In this document: positions 1-9,095 of the stretch, in pieces | Layout: each line of letters begins with the position of its first letter | Numbering within the stretch: the first letter of the stretch is position 1 | Assembly (NCBI GenBank): GCA_963772595.1 | Contig: CAVYXZ010000010.1 | Coordinates: forward strand, 1-64,000 | Length of the DNA stretch: 64,000 nucleotides | Direction: 5' to 3' | From: CAVYXZ01 sp963772595 | GTDB lineage: Bacteria > Chloroflexota > Anaerolineae > Aggregatilineales > Phototrophicaceae | Translations under genes and position numbers: made by a program | Notes under the pieces: generated by a model | What the model was told of the DNA's origin: nothing | Databases searched by the model: none | Seen by the model: only the letters and a program-made list of their open reading frames with translations

Positions 1-796
1 ATCGGCCGGTTTCATGGCCCGGTGCAAATCGCCCTGAACGTCGAGATGGCGGCCAAGACCAGCGGTTTCGAGGTCATCATCAGCAACGTCACCGAGACCG
101 AAAAGCAGGTCACGGAGGCTTTACAGCAGGTCCGGACTGGGCGGTCGATGGCATATCATGATTGTACCTGCCCAGGGCTGAACGCGAAGCGAGATTCAGG
201 CCATTTGCGGCGAGGTCCCCGTCGTCCACATTGATTCGCGCCGTTCGGTCGATCTGGCCTCGATCAACCTGGATGAGGCCAGCGGCACAAAGCAGATTGT
301 CGAGCATCTGCTGTCGATGGGCCACACGCGCTTCTGTGAAATCAGCGGGCCGCTCAACTGGTTCAGCGCCCAGGTGAGGCATCAGGCCTGCCTCCAGGTC
401 TTCCAGGCACATGGCATCGAAGCACCGATTCACATTGAGGGCAACTGGACCACGCCCGGCGGCTATCAGGCCACGCGTCGCCTGCTGGAACAGGGGCACA
501 GCTTCAGCGCCTTGCTTGCTGCCAACGACAATACCGCGCTGGGGGCCTTATGCGCCCTGCACCAGCACGGACTGCACGTGCCCGATGACGTTTCCGTCGT
601 GGGATTTGACGATATACCAGAGGCAGCCTACTTCATCCCGCCCTTGAGCACTGTGCGTCACGATTATATCCAGCTCGGCGCGAGCGGTTTCGAGTACCTC
701 TTGCAGTTGATGGACGATCCAGAAACGCCCATCGTGCAGAAGGTCATCGCCCCCAAACTGATCCTGCGCGAGAGCAGCCAGCCCGCAGCGACTTGA
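1..796 (+). CDS. LacI-family transcriptional regulator, 5' end outside window, frameshifted
   Basis: Only the ligand-binding (periplasmic-binding-protein-like) half is present; the HTH lies before base 1. Frame 1 from base 1 reads a typical LacI core segment (VQIALNVEM, then EVIISNV), then the frame is lost near 135-180. It resumes in frame 2 from about 194 (PVVHIDSR, GHTRFCEI) and reads to the stop at 794-796, with the family hallmarks LLAANDNTALGAL and VVGFDDIPEA. At least two indels are needed, so the gene is either error-bearing or decayed. The stop codon overlaps the -35 box of the next promoter. The operator following it is repeated upstream of ytfQ, which suggests that this regulator controls the kinase genes and the ytfQRT-yjfF operon. 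The ligand is probably a sugar; which one is not visible. Confidence 0.85.
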
Positions 797-838
797 CGCC
801 GCAGAAAAGTCAGGTCATAATTTGTGTGAACGTTCACA
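793..838 (+). promoter_or_regulatory. Promoter with LacI-type operator upstream of kinase operon
   Basis: TTGACG at 793-798, 17-bp spacer, CATAAT at 816-821, then the perfect 14-bp palindrome TGTGAACGTTCACA at 825-838, where the transcript should begin. The same boxes, spacer and palindrome occur on the opposite strand at 8850-8893. A LacI dimer bound here would block initiation. About 230 bases of untranslated leader follow before the kinase gene. Confidence 0.8.
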
Positions 839-1066
839 GATTCGCTGCTTTGTCGCTGCACCGCTCCCAGCATACACGCTGAGCCATTGTCTTCCCCCCC
901 CGCCCTGTGATCGTTCTAAGCGGCAGCCACAATTCGATTTCGTGCCTGTCGCAAGCCTGAGCCGTGCCGCCCACTTAAGTGCCCAAACACAGCAAGGGCG
1001 GTAAACTGATCAGGTGAGGTATTCATAAGTATAGGGGCTGGGTCTCGGCCCTGAGTTTACAGGTGG

Positions 1067-2906
1067 TTGAAAGCCTTGTTCAGGCATGTCGGTCTCGCCG
1101 TCAAACTCAACGTGCTGGTGCTGCTGGTACTGGCATTGTTTCTGGTTGTGGTGGTCTTCCTGCTGGTGCGTAACACGCAGGACCTGACGCAGAAAATTGG
1201 TGGCGAAAAAATCAACGAAGAAGTCAATATTATCCAAAGCCGGCTCACCCAGATCGAAAAACAACTGCTGGACAACACCGGTTTCATCGTGACGAACGTA
1301 GCCTTTTTCCAGGCAGTGGGCAAGCGCAGCTCCGAAGAAACCGCCGAGATCATTACCACCGCCAACGCCTCGCTAGGGCTAGACGACATCACGGTCGTCG
1401 ATGGCGACGGCAAGCGACTGGTCGATATTCAGCCCGACGAGAACAACGTGCAGGAGGACCTTCTGCTGCACCGGGCGCTGGGCGGCACGACAACGAACGC
1501 GCTGCTGGTCCAAGAAAATGCCGGAGTTGTGGAAGTCAGCCTGGCCGCAGCCGCACCGGTTGTGAGCGAAACGGGCAATATCCTGGGCGCGATGCAAATG
1601 AGCTATCATATCAGCGGCGATTTCCTGACCAGCCTCATCTTTGAGCGCAAGGGTATCCATCTCGGCCTGATCTATGGCGATCACATTATCGCCCGCTCGA
1701 ACGAAACCGCCGGAACAAGCGGCACCATTCTGCGCAACGGAATCGCCTACGATCCCCAGGCAGTCCAACTGGCAGAGAGCGGCCAGACCGTCGTGCTCGA
1801 TCATCTGGTCAACGGTGACGGCGGTGTCCCCCATACGGTGGCCTATGTACCGGTCCAGTCCGAAGCCGGGGACTCCGGCAGTCATCATGATCCTGGTCGA
1901 ACTGGAGGAAATTTACTCCTTTCAGAATCTCACCCTGCTCAATACCATTCTGGTATTTGCCGGGCTGACCGCTTTCGCGCTGGCGATCATTTACCTGAAT
2001 ATTTACCGCATGATGATCCGCCCTCTCGACAAGCTGCGCACCATCGCCCAGACGATGACCAGCGGCCAGTACAACGAACGCGCGCTCGTCAGCACCTCGG
2101 ATGAAGTCGGCCAGCTCGCCTCCGCTTTCAATGAAATGGCAATCGCTATCCAGCAGCGCGAGGTCAGCCTGGAAGCCGCGCGTGAACAGGCTGAGCGAGC
2201 CGATCAGGTCAAGTCGCTGTTTCTGGCAAGCGTGTCCCACGAACTGCGGACCCCGCTCAATGCCATCATCAACCTCACCAAGTTTGTCGGCCTGGGCATG
2301 TATGGGAAGGTCAACGCGGAACAGGTCGATATTCTGCGCAAGGTGGAAGCGCGCAGCAAGCACCTGTTGAACCTGATCAACGACGTGCTCGATATTTCCA
2401 AGATCGAGACCGGATCGCTGGAGCTTTTTGTGGAGGAAAACCTCAACATCAGCGACATTGTCCGGCAGGCTATGGAGACGGCGCAGAGTCTGCTGCTGGA
2501 TAAACCCGTCGAGATCGTCCACGAGATCCAGCAGGATCTACCGCCCTTCACCGGCGATGCGCAGCGTATTCACCAGATCGTCTTGAATTTACTGTCTAAC
2601 GCCTGTAAATTTACTGCCAAAGGGCAGATCCAGGTCTGCGCCTATCAGAGGGAAGATGAGATCATTATTTCAATTCATGATTCCGGCCCCGGCATCGCCG
2701 CCCAGGACCAGGAATTGATCTTCGAGGCCTTCCGGCAAACGAAGGACGGGCTGCGCAAAGGCGAAGGCACCGGCCTGGGGCTGCCGATCTCGCGGCGGCT
2801 GGCAGAGGCGCACGGAGGGCGTGTCTGGCTGGAAAGTGTTGTAGGGCAAGGAGCGACTTTTTATGTGGCGCTGCCGCTGGAGAGTCACTTAATGCCGACG
2901 ATTTAA
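1067..2906 (+). CDS. Membrane sensor histidine kinase (Cache-like sensor, HAMP, HisKA, HATPase), one frameshift
   Basis: An N-terminal membrane helix (residues about 10-32) is followed by an extracytoplasmic Cache-like sensor region, a second helix (LNTILVFAGLTAF) and a HAMP segment. The HisKA domain has the phospho-acceptor box SHELRTPLN, and the ATPase has N box NLLSNACKF, G1 DSGPGI and G2 GTGLGLPIS. All kinase motifs are intact. The reading frame changes at a GGGG run (1868-1871); dropping one G joins both halves without loss. The TTG start at 1067 is the best available, but its ribosome site is poor. Two stand-alone receiver genes follow in the same direction, and the likely LacI-controlled promoter lies upstream, so signalling is probably tied to sugar supply. 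The sensed signal is unknown. Confidence 0.88.
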
Positions 2907-2929
2907 CATCAAGATAGGAAGAACGATAC

Positions 2930-3334
2930 ATGACGCAGCCGAATTTCCTGTATGTCGAAAACGATGAGCTGAGCCGGGAGGTAATGAAAACTCTGCTGAC
3001 GCGCGGCCTGGGCTATGATGACGTGACGATGTTTGAAAGCAGTTCGGAATTCGCGGATCGCCTGGAGAGCTTATCGTATAAACCGGATGTCATCTTTCTT
3101 GACATTCATATGGAGCCGATTGATGGCTTTGCCATGTTGAGCATGATCCGCCATCACGCCGATCTCAACGCGGTCCCGGTGGTGGCCTTGACGGCCAGCG
3201 TGATGAACGAGGAAATTCGCCGCTTGCGGGATGCCGGTTTCGACGGCGTCATTGCCAAGCCCATTAACTACGATACCTTTCCCAACGCGCTGCAGCGGCT
3301 CTTGAGCGGCCAGCAGGTCTGGAACGTGAAGTGA
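2930..3334 (+). CDS. Single-domain response regulator
   Basis: A 134-residue CheY-like receiver with no output domain. The phospho-acceptor Asp is in VIFLDIHMEP, the conserved Thr in ALTASV and the Lys in VIAKPI. The acidic pair of the N-terminus is replaced by an E-N-D sequence. It begins 23 bp after the kinase stop, so it is almost certainly its phosphorylation partner. With no DNA-binding domain it must act by protein contact or as part of a phosphorelay with the next gene. Confidence 0.88.
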   Translation: MTQPNFLYVENDELSREVMKTLLTRGLGYDDVTMFESSSEFADRLESLSYKPDVIFLDIHMEPIDGFAMLSMIRHHADLNAVPVVALTASVMNEEIRRLRDAGFDGVIAKPINYDTFPNALQRLLSGQQVWNVK

Positions 3335-3395
3335 TACTATATAAGGCAAGACTTTTCATTGACGGGGGATATTTTTAGGGGGTAGGCAACAGAGA

Positions 3396-3782
3396 ATGAA
3401 CAATAAACATGCCTTGATTATTGACGATGATGCTTATAACGTTTATGTCATGGAGCGATTTCTGGACAAAGAGAGTATTTCCTACACGGCAATCACAGAA
3501 ATGACCATGCTGGAAACGCTGCTGCCCCAATTGCGGCAGGTGGACATCGTACTCTTAGATCTGGAAATGCCCAAGCATGACGGTTACGAAGTGATCGACA
3601 TGCTCAGGAAGCATCTGGATGCCAGCGTGCCCATTGTGGCCTGCACAGTGCATACTGCCGAGATCAACCGGACACGCAGACTGGGTTTTTCCGGCTTCAT
3701 CGCCAAACCGCTGGATATGGACCGCTTCTCCGAACAAGTGCGCCGCATCCTAAGCGGTGAACCCATCTGGGAAGCGCGTTAG
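3396..3782 (+). CDS. Single-domain response regulator
   Basis: A 128-residue receiver domain: acidic cluster IIDDDAY, phospho-acceptor Asp in VLLDLEMP, Lys in FIAKPLD. It is a paralogue of the preceding receiver, about 60 bp downstream in the same operon. No effector domain is present. Two tandem lone receivers behind one kinase suggest either a phosphate sink or two separate protein targets. The gene ends 50 bp before the convergent yjfF stop; I see no clear terminator hairpin in that gap. Confidence 0.87.
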   Translation: MNNKHALIIDDDAYNVYVMERFLDKESISYTAITEMTMLETLLPQLRQVDIVLLDLEMPKHDGYEVIDMLRKHLDASVPIVACTVHTAEINRTRRLGFSGFIAKPLDMDRFSEQVRRILSGEPIWEAR

Positions 3783-3832
3783 CGATCCTGGCTGACCGCC
3801 ACAGCACATCCATATTCGTGGATGACTGCTGC

Positions 3833-4831
3833 CTATGCACTGGTTTGGGCGGCGACAACCTCTCGTCGCTTGAAACCCATGATCCCCTGGCGACTGCTCA
3901 ACAGCTTTTGCAGGCCCACAAAGGCGAACAACAAGATGCCAATCACGATCTTGATCCACCAGGGCGTGAGGGATCCATCGAGAGTCAGATAGGTCTGAAT
4001 AGTCCCCAGCGTCATCACCGCGATAAAGGTGCCGATGACGTAGCCAACACCGCCCGTCAACAAGGTACCCCCAATCACCACCGCAGCAATGACATCCAAT
4101 TCCAGCCCGACCGCAATGGTCGAATCCCCGGAGTGCTTGGCTAAAGACAGCACGATCCCGGCAAAGGTGGTCAGGAAGCTGCTCAAGGCATAAACCAGGA
4201 TGGTCGTCCGCCCAACAGGCACACCCAGCAGCAGCGCCGCGTCAGGATTCCCGCCGAGGGCATAGACGTTGCGTCCGAATCGGGTGAAATGCGCCAGAAA
4301 GATGCCTGCGATCAACACCACGAGAAAGGCCCCTGCGGCGAAGGTGAATCGCCCTTTGTCTGGAAAGATGTAGACGAGGTGCGAAATCTGGTCGTAGAAC
4401 GGGTTGTCAATGCGGATGGAATCGGTTGACAGCACATAGGCCATGCCTCTGGCGAGGAACAGTCCTGAGAGCGTCACAATAAACGCGGGTATCTTGAAAT
4501 AGTGGATGATCGCCCCCATCGCCGCGCCGAACGCCGTCCCAATGCTGAGCATAATGGCAAAGGTGACCAGTGGATTCCAGCCATTACGGCCAATCATCAG
4601 GGCACAAAAAACGCCGGTAAAGGCAATCAATGAACCGACGGAGAGATCAATACCCCCGGAGATAATCACAAAGGTCATGCCGATAGCGGCAATCCCCCAG
4701 TAGGCATTATCTCTGAGCAAATTGCCCACGATTCGCATCGAGCCAAAGGCCGAAAAACGCGAGTAGGCAAACAAATACAGGACCGCAAAGACGACAAAGG
4801 TCATAAGGAGCGGGATAAAGCGAGATCTCAT
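3833..4831 (-). CDS. yjfF: Galactofuranose-type sugar ABC transporter permease (YjfF)
   Basis: A 332-residue BPD_transp_2 family inner-membrane permease with about eight to ten hydrophobic helices. It carries the family segments GMTFVIISGGIDLSVGSL and GNPDAALLLGVPV. The frame stays open far upstream, but the ATG at 4831 has a strong AGGAGG site 5-6 bases away and overlaps the ytfT stop as ATGA, so it is the true start. Length matches E. coli YjfF. With YtfT it would form the channel for a hexose (galactofuranose in the characterised E. coli system). Last gene of the leftward ytfQ operon. Confidence 0.92.
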   Translation of the reverse strand: MRSRFIPLLMTFVVFAVLYLFAYSRFSAFGSMRIVGNLLRDNAYWGIAAIGMTFVIISGGIDLSVGSLIAFTGVFCALMIGRNGWNPLVTFAIMLSIGTAFGAAMGAIIHYFKIPAFIVTLSGLFLARGMAYVLSTDSIRIDNPFYDQISHLVYIFPDKGRFTFAAGAFLVVLIAGIFLAHFTRFGRNVYALGGNPDAALLLGVPVGRTTILVYALSSFLTTFAGIVLSLAKHSGDSTIAVGLELDVIAAVVIGGTLLTGGVGYVIGTFIAVMTLGTIQTYLTLDGSLTPWWIKIVIGILLFAFVGLQKLLSSRQGIMGFKRREVVAAQTSA

Positions 4832-5892
4832 GCTGTCCTCCTGAGAGGTCGCGTAATAAATCGTCTGAATTCCGGCGATTGCAGCAGCAGCACCGCCAGC
4901 ACAACAATCGCTTTTACGACCAGATTCGTGGTGGGATGCAAGGAACTCACGTACAGCCCCACCAGCAGACTCTGGATAATCAACACGCCCGCGACACTCA
5001 GCACGAGGTTGAAGCGTCCCCCCAGCAGCGAGGTTCCGCCAATCACAACGGCCAGGATCGCATCGAGTTCGGTGAACAAACCGGCGGTGTGCGGATCGGC
5101 GGATTTCACCTCGCCCGCGACGATCATGCCAGCGACGGCGGCACACACACCCGACAGGGTGTAGACAAACAGCTTAATCATGCGTGCCTGGATCCCGGCA
5201 TAGTAGCTTGCGCGGTCATTCACACCGACCGATTCGATGAGCAGACCCAGTGCGCTGCGTCGCACCAGGAGGATCACTGCGATCAGCGCCGCAATGGCGA
5301 GATAGATGGGAAACGGGACGCCAAATACGACCCCCCGCCCCACAAAAGCAAGGGTTTCATTGGTGAAGGTTGGCGATTGTCCGCCCGTAATCAACTGCGC
5401 CACGCCGCGTCCGGCAACCATCAAAATAAGGGTCGCAATGATCGGCTGCAAATCCAGAAATGCGACAAGGACGCCGTTCCATAATCCACACAATGCGCCT
5501 ATCGCAATCGTTATCAAGATCACAAAACCGGGTTGATAGTAGAACTCTGTCGCGCCAGCCTCGTAATTGTTGATGAGCACCACAGCCACCGCCGCGCCGA
5601 TTGCCATCACGGCACCTACGGAGAGATCAATACCCTTCGTCGCAATCACTAAGGTCATGCCGATTGCCAACAAGGCGTAAGGGGCAGAGTTATCCAGGAT
5701 GTTGATTAAACTGCCCACCAGTCGATCATTGACCAGACGAAGGTCGAAGAAATTGGGCGAGATGAGCCGATCAACAAACAGAATAATCAGCAGCGCGACG
5801 ACAGTCCACAACAGACGTAAATCGCCACCTGTTGATCTGAGAAACTTGAAGCTGCCCTTAACCGAATTACTCATATTTTCTTCTGAATTCAT
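4828..5892 (-). CDS. ytfT: Galactofuranose-type sugar ABC transporter permease (YtfT)
   Basis: A 354-residue polytopic permease of the ribose/galactofuranose class (BPD_transp_2). It has the hallmark IGMTLVIATKGIDLSVGAV near residue 75 and VIGGTSLLGG near residue 285. It may start at 5892 or at the internal ATG six codons later (MSNSVK). Its TGA overlaps the yjfF ATG by four bases, implying translational coupling. It lies 79 bp after ytfR in the same operon. Confidence 0.92.
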   Translation of the reverse strand: MNSEENMSNSVKGSFKFLRSTGGDLRLLWTVVALLIILFVDRLISPNFFDLRLVNDRLVGSLINILDNSAPYALLAIGMTLVIATKGIDLSVGAVMAIGAAVAVVLINNYEAGATEFYYQPGFVILITIAIGALCGLWNGVLVAFLDLQPIIATLILMVAGRGVAQLITGGQSPTFTNETLAFVGRGVVFGVPFPIYLAIAALIAVILLVRRSALGLLIESVGVNDRASYYAGIQARMIKLFVYTLSGVCAAVAGMIVAGEVKSADPHTAGLFTELDAILAVVIGGTSLLGGRFNLVLSVAGVLIIQSLLVGLYVSSLHPTTNLVVKAIVVLAVLLLQSPEFRRFITRPLRRTA

Positions 5893-5971
5893 TATTACCT
5901 CTAGCTTCGACTTGATCGAGTTTTGAGATCGTCAAGTCTGTAATGCCTTCTATTTCGTACATCTACAGGGT

Positions 5972-7489
5972 TCAGCTCGCCGCGATAGCCTGCATAATCG
6001 TGTTTTCGTTGATCTCATCGCCTTCCAATTCACGCAGCTTCTTACGGTCACGCAAAATCACAACTCGGTGGCTGTAATCCACGACCTCGGCCAGCTCCGA
6101 CGAAATAATGAGCATTGCCTTGCCCTCTTTAGCGAGCCGTTTGACGATATGAATGATCTCGGCATGTGCCCCGACGTCAATCCCGCGCGTCGGCTCATCC
6201 AGGATGAGCAGGTCCGGGTTCGAAACCAGCCAGCGCGCCAGAATCACTTTTTGCTGATTGCCGCCGGAGAGTTCCTTCACCGGCTTCTCGGCATCTGGTG
6301 TCACGATGTGCAGCGCTTCGATCATCTCATTAGCAAGCGCTTCTTGCTTCTGGCGTGAGAGATAGTTGAACCACCCCATTCTTGCCTGCAATGCCAGGAT
6401 GATGTTCTCGCGGACGCTCAGATCGCCGATGATTCCCTCAACTTTCCGATCTTCCGGGCACAACCCAAAGCCATATTGGATGGCCTTGCGCGGAGACGAA
6501 ATATTGACTTTCTGCCCTTTGACATAGGCTTCGCCCTTATCGTTCTGCTCAATGCCGAAAACAAGATGGGCGATCTCGGTGCGTCCCGAACCCAGCAACC
6601 CCGCCAGGCCGACGATTTCGCCGTAGCGAATTTCCAGGTCAAACGGCTCGATCATGCCATCGCGGCCAAAGCCCTGCACCTTCAGGAAGGTCTGGCCTGC
6701 CGCATCGTAGGACCCGGCTTCGGCGTTCTCATCGTCCACCACGTCTTCAAGATTCTTGCCGAGCATTTCTGTGATGAGCTGGACCTTCGGCAGTTCGGTG
6801 ACTTTATGCTCGCCCACTTTAAGCCCATTGCGCAGCACAGTGATCCGATCAGAAATCTCGTACACCTGATCCAGAAAGTGGGTAATCAAAATGATCCCGA
6901 TGCCGCGCTCCTTCAGCGACCAAATCACAGAAAACAGCATCTCGACTTCGTTGCGATCCAGGCTGGAGGTCGGTTCATCGAGGATGAGGACCTTGGCGTA
7001 CAGGTCCACGCCGCGCACGATGGCGATGATCTGCTGAATTGCGACGGAAAAGGCGGAGAGGTTGCGGGTCACGTCAATATCGACACCAAAGTCCTTCAAC
7101 AACTGCTTGGCCTGTCGATTGGCAGCGCCCATGTCGATCATGCCGAAACGCATGGGCTGACGGCCCAGGAAGATATTTTCGGCAACGGACATCGTCGGGA
7201 TGAGATTGACTTCCTGATACACGGTACTGATGCCGAGTTCCTGGGCATGGCGCGGGCTATGAGGGTCAATTTCGGTCCCCTCCAGCAGGATTGTTCCGGC
7301 ATCTTTTCGATGAACGCCCGTGATTAACTTGATGAGTGTGGACTTGCCCGCCCCGTTTTCCCCGACCAGAGCATGAACGTCGCCCGCGTGGAGCGTGAAA
7401 TCCACTTCTGAAAGCGCCACTGTAGAGGGGAAAATCTTGGTCAAACCCTTTGTTTCCAATAAGGGTATTTCTTGCCCAACAGTACTCAT
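5972..7489 (-). CDS. ytfR: Galactofuranose-type sugar ABC transporter ATP-binding protein (YtfR)
   Basis: A 505-residue tandem ATPase of the MglA/RbsA/YtfR type. The first domain has Walker A GENGAGKSTLIK and Walker B LILDEPTSSLD. The second has the degenerate loop GLLGSGRTE, signature LSGGNQQKVILA and Walker B LILDEPTRGID. The ATG at 7489 has a GGAAG site eight bases upstream and is preferred to the longer frame that opens at 7519. The duplicated architecture, with a weakened second Walker A, is normal for simple-sugar importers. It powers YtfT/YjfF. Confidence 0.93.
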   Translation of the reverse strand: MSTVGQEIPLLETKGLTKIFPSTVALSEVDFTLHAGDVHALVGENGAGKSTLIKLITGVHRKDAGTILLEGTEIDPHSPRHAQELGISTVYQEVNLIPTMSVAENIFLGRQPMRFGMIDMGAANRQAKQLLKDFGVDIDVTRNLSAFSVAIQQIIAIVRGVDLYAKVLILDEPTSSLDRNEVEMLFSVIWSLKERGIGIILITHFLDQVYEISDRITVLRNGLKVGEHKVTELPKVQLITEMLGKNLEDVVDDENAEAGSYDAAGQTFLKVQGFGRDGMIEPFDLEIRYGEIVGLAGLLGSGRTEIAHLVFGIEQNDKGEAYVKGQKVNISSPRKAIQYGFGLCPEDRKVEGIIGDLSVRENIILALQARMGWFNYLSRQKQEALANEMIEALHIVTPDAEKPVKELSGGNQQKVILARWLVSNPDLLILDEPTRGIDVGAHAEIIHIVKRLAKEGKAMLIISSELAEVVDYSHRVVILRDRKKLRELEGDEINENTIMQAIAAS

Positions 7490-7536
7490 CTTGAACTTCC
7501 TGTAAGTTGTCTTATACAATCTATAGGGGCTTCATG

Positions 7537-7599
7537 CCCTGTGTGACACAGGGGAGGGCACCAATTGGACGGAGACCATACCACCATTTGCACCCTCCC
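7537..7599 (-). terminator. Intercistronic hairpins between ytfQ and ytfR
   Basis: CCCTGTG/CACAGGG with a 3-base loop (7537-7553), and an overlapping GGGAGGG (7552-7558) that pairs with CCCTCCC (7593-7599), lie in the 132-bp gap between the binding-protein and ATPase genes. No T-tract follows. Such structures commonly protect the binding-protein mRNA or attenuate the distal genes; here that is an inference. Confidence 0.5.
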
Positions 7600-7621
7600 T
7601 TGTATTTAGCGTATCGCTTGA

Positions 7622-8572
7622 TTACATCGAGTGATCGGCATCATAGGCCGCGCGGGATGTGTACAGACCGCCGCCGACCGGAATCCACTTGGGAACGTCC
7701 TCACCATTCAGGTAAGCAACGACCGCGTCGAAGGCCGGGCCGCCCATGAAGGGGCTGAGTTCGACCGTCGCGTTGGTTTCGCCAGCGTCCAGCGCATCGT
7801 AGATGTCAGGAATGGAGTCCACTGACACAATCAGGATGTCTTTGGCCGGAGCGACCCCAGCTTCCTTCATCGCTTCAATCGCGCCAATCGCCATATCGTC
7901 ATTGTGCGCAAACAGCGCGCAGATGTTGGAAGGATCCTCAGAACTCAGGATGCTCTCCATGACCTGCTTGCCATTGGTACGCACGAAGTCGCCGGTTTCC
8001 GACTGAATGATTTGCATGTCGGGGAAGAGGCCAATCACATCCAGGAAACCCGTATGGCGATCTTCAGCAGCGGCTGAACCCACCGTGCCGTAGAGTTCGA
8101 CGATGTTGCATTTGCCGGATGTGGCCTGGGCCAACCAGGCCGCCGCCAGACGCCCTTCGTGAACGAAGTCAGAGGAAACACGGGTGACGTAGAGGGACGG
8201 ATCGGAATCCACGTTACGGTCCACAATGACGACCGGCACGCCAGCATCGGCGGCTTCTTGCAGCACGTCATCCCAACCGCTTTCAATCACAGGGGCCAGA
8301 ATGATAGCATCGACATCGCCCTGAGCCAGCCAGGCACGCATCGCCGCAATCTGGTTTTCCTGGCTCTGCTGTGCATCAGAGAACAGCAGGTTAATGCCGC
8401 GCGCTTCCGCCTCGGCCTGCACTGCTTCTGTAAATGCGGTGCGCCAGGCGCTTTCCGAACCGATCTGAGAGAATCCAATGGTGAGACCTTCACCACTGTC
8501 CTGGGCACTGACGAAGGGTACCATGAGTGCCAGAAGGATTAAAACAACTACACTCAACTTTGCGAATCGCAT
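7622..8572 (-). CDS. ytfQ: Galactofuranose-type sugar ABC transporter substrate-binding protein (YtfQ)
   Basis: A 316-residue periplasmic binding protein with a cleavable signal (MRFAKLSVVVLILLALMVP, cut after VSA) and no lipobox. It matches E. coli YtfQ closely along its length: IGFSQIGSES, QENQIAAMRAWLAQ, IVELYGTVGS, CALFAHNDDMAIGAI. The ATG at 8572 with AAGGAG seven bases upstream is chosen over the open upstream frame, which is leader sequence. It is the first gene of the leftward operon, behind a LacI-type operator/promoter at 8850-8893 with a leader of about 275 bases. It captures the sugar (galactofuranose in E. coli) for YtfRT-YjfF. Confidence 0.94.
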   Translation of the reverse strand: MRFAKLSVVVLILLALMVPFVSAQDSGEGLTIGFSQIGSESAWRTAFTEAVQAEAEARGINLLFSDAQQSQENQIAAMRAWLAQGDVDAIILAPVIESGWDDVLQEAADAGVPVVIVDRNVDSDPSLYVTRVSSDFVHEGRLAAAWLAQATSGKCNIVELYGTVGSAAAEDRHTGFLDVIGLFPDMQIIQSETGDFVRTNGKQVMESILSSEDPSNICALFAHNDDMAIGAIEAMKEAGVAPAKDILIVSVDSIPDIYDALDAGETNATVELSPFMGGPAFDAVVAYLNGEDVPKWIPVGGGLYTSRAAYDADHSM

Positions 8573-8849
8573 TCCAAGCTCCTTGTCTAAGCAGGCATTG
8601 CAGATATTATTCATGTAATTCAGGTAATTGATGTTCGCACTATGTATTTGCAGGGCTGGTCTGTTAGCCGCGCAGCTCATCGCCCCCATAGGCTGAACCC
8701 GTCTAAAGTACCCTGACTCCATTGTCCAGAACTCAAATTCAACGAAGAAATTGTGGACTGGCTTCTGAAGACTTGCTTTTGGGATTCTGGCCGATTCTTT
8801 CCTCCTTATTGATCATCTGATAGAGATGTGCTACGTATTCCACAAGACC

Positions 8850-8893
8850 TGTGAACGTTCACACATTATGACATGCGCTGATATTTTCGTCAA
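8850..8893 (-). promoter_or_regulatory. Promoter with LacI-type operator upstream of ytfQ
   Basis: On the minus strand: TTGACG (8893-8888), 17-bp spacer, CATAAT (8870-8865), one base, then TGTGAACGTTCACA (8863-8850). Both hexamers, the spacer length and the 14-bp palindrome match the promoter at 793-838. This is strong evidence for shared control by one LacI-family repressor. Confidence 0.82.
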
Positions 8894-9095
8894 GCAATTG
8901 AGTCGGCTATGACCATGCCGTTGGACGCGCGTTCCGCGCCTGTCTGCTTGGTGAATTGAAGGCAACGGGCATGGATGGCGGATTGTGGCGAATTAGCACT
9001 TGCTGATTCCAGGCCGCAGTAAGTAATATCCCATCACTGTGGATCCCATAACGTCTGCGGAATATATTCGCGCCATACCTCAGGAAAGAGTCGAA

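Noticed and set aside
1868..1871. Possible programmed ribosomal frameshift in the histidine kinase
   Set aside because: The site is a plain GGGG run with no slippery heptamer or stimulatory hairpin that I can see, and similar breaks occur in many unrelated genes in the window, so a sequencing indel is the simpler reading.
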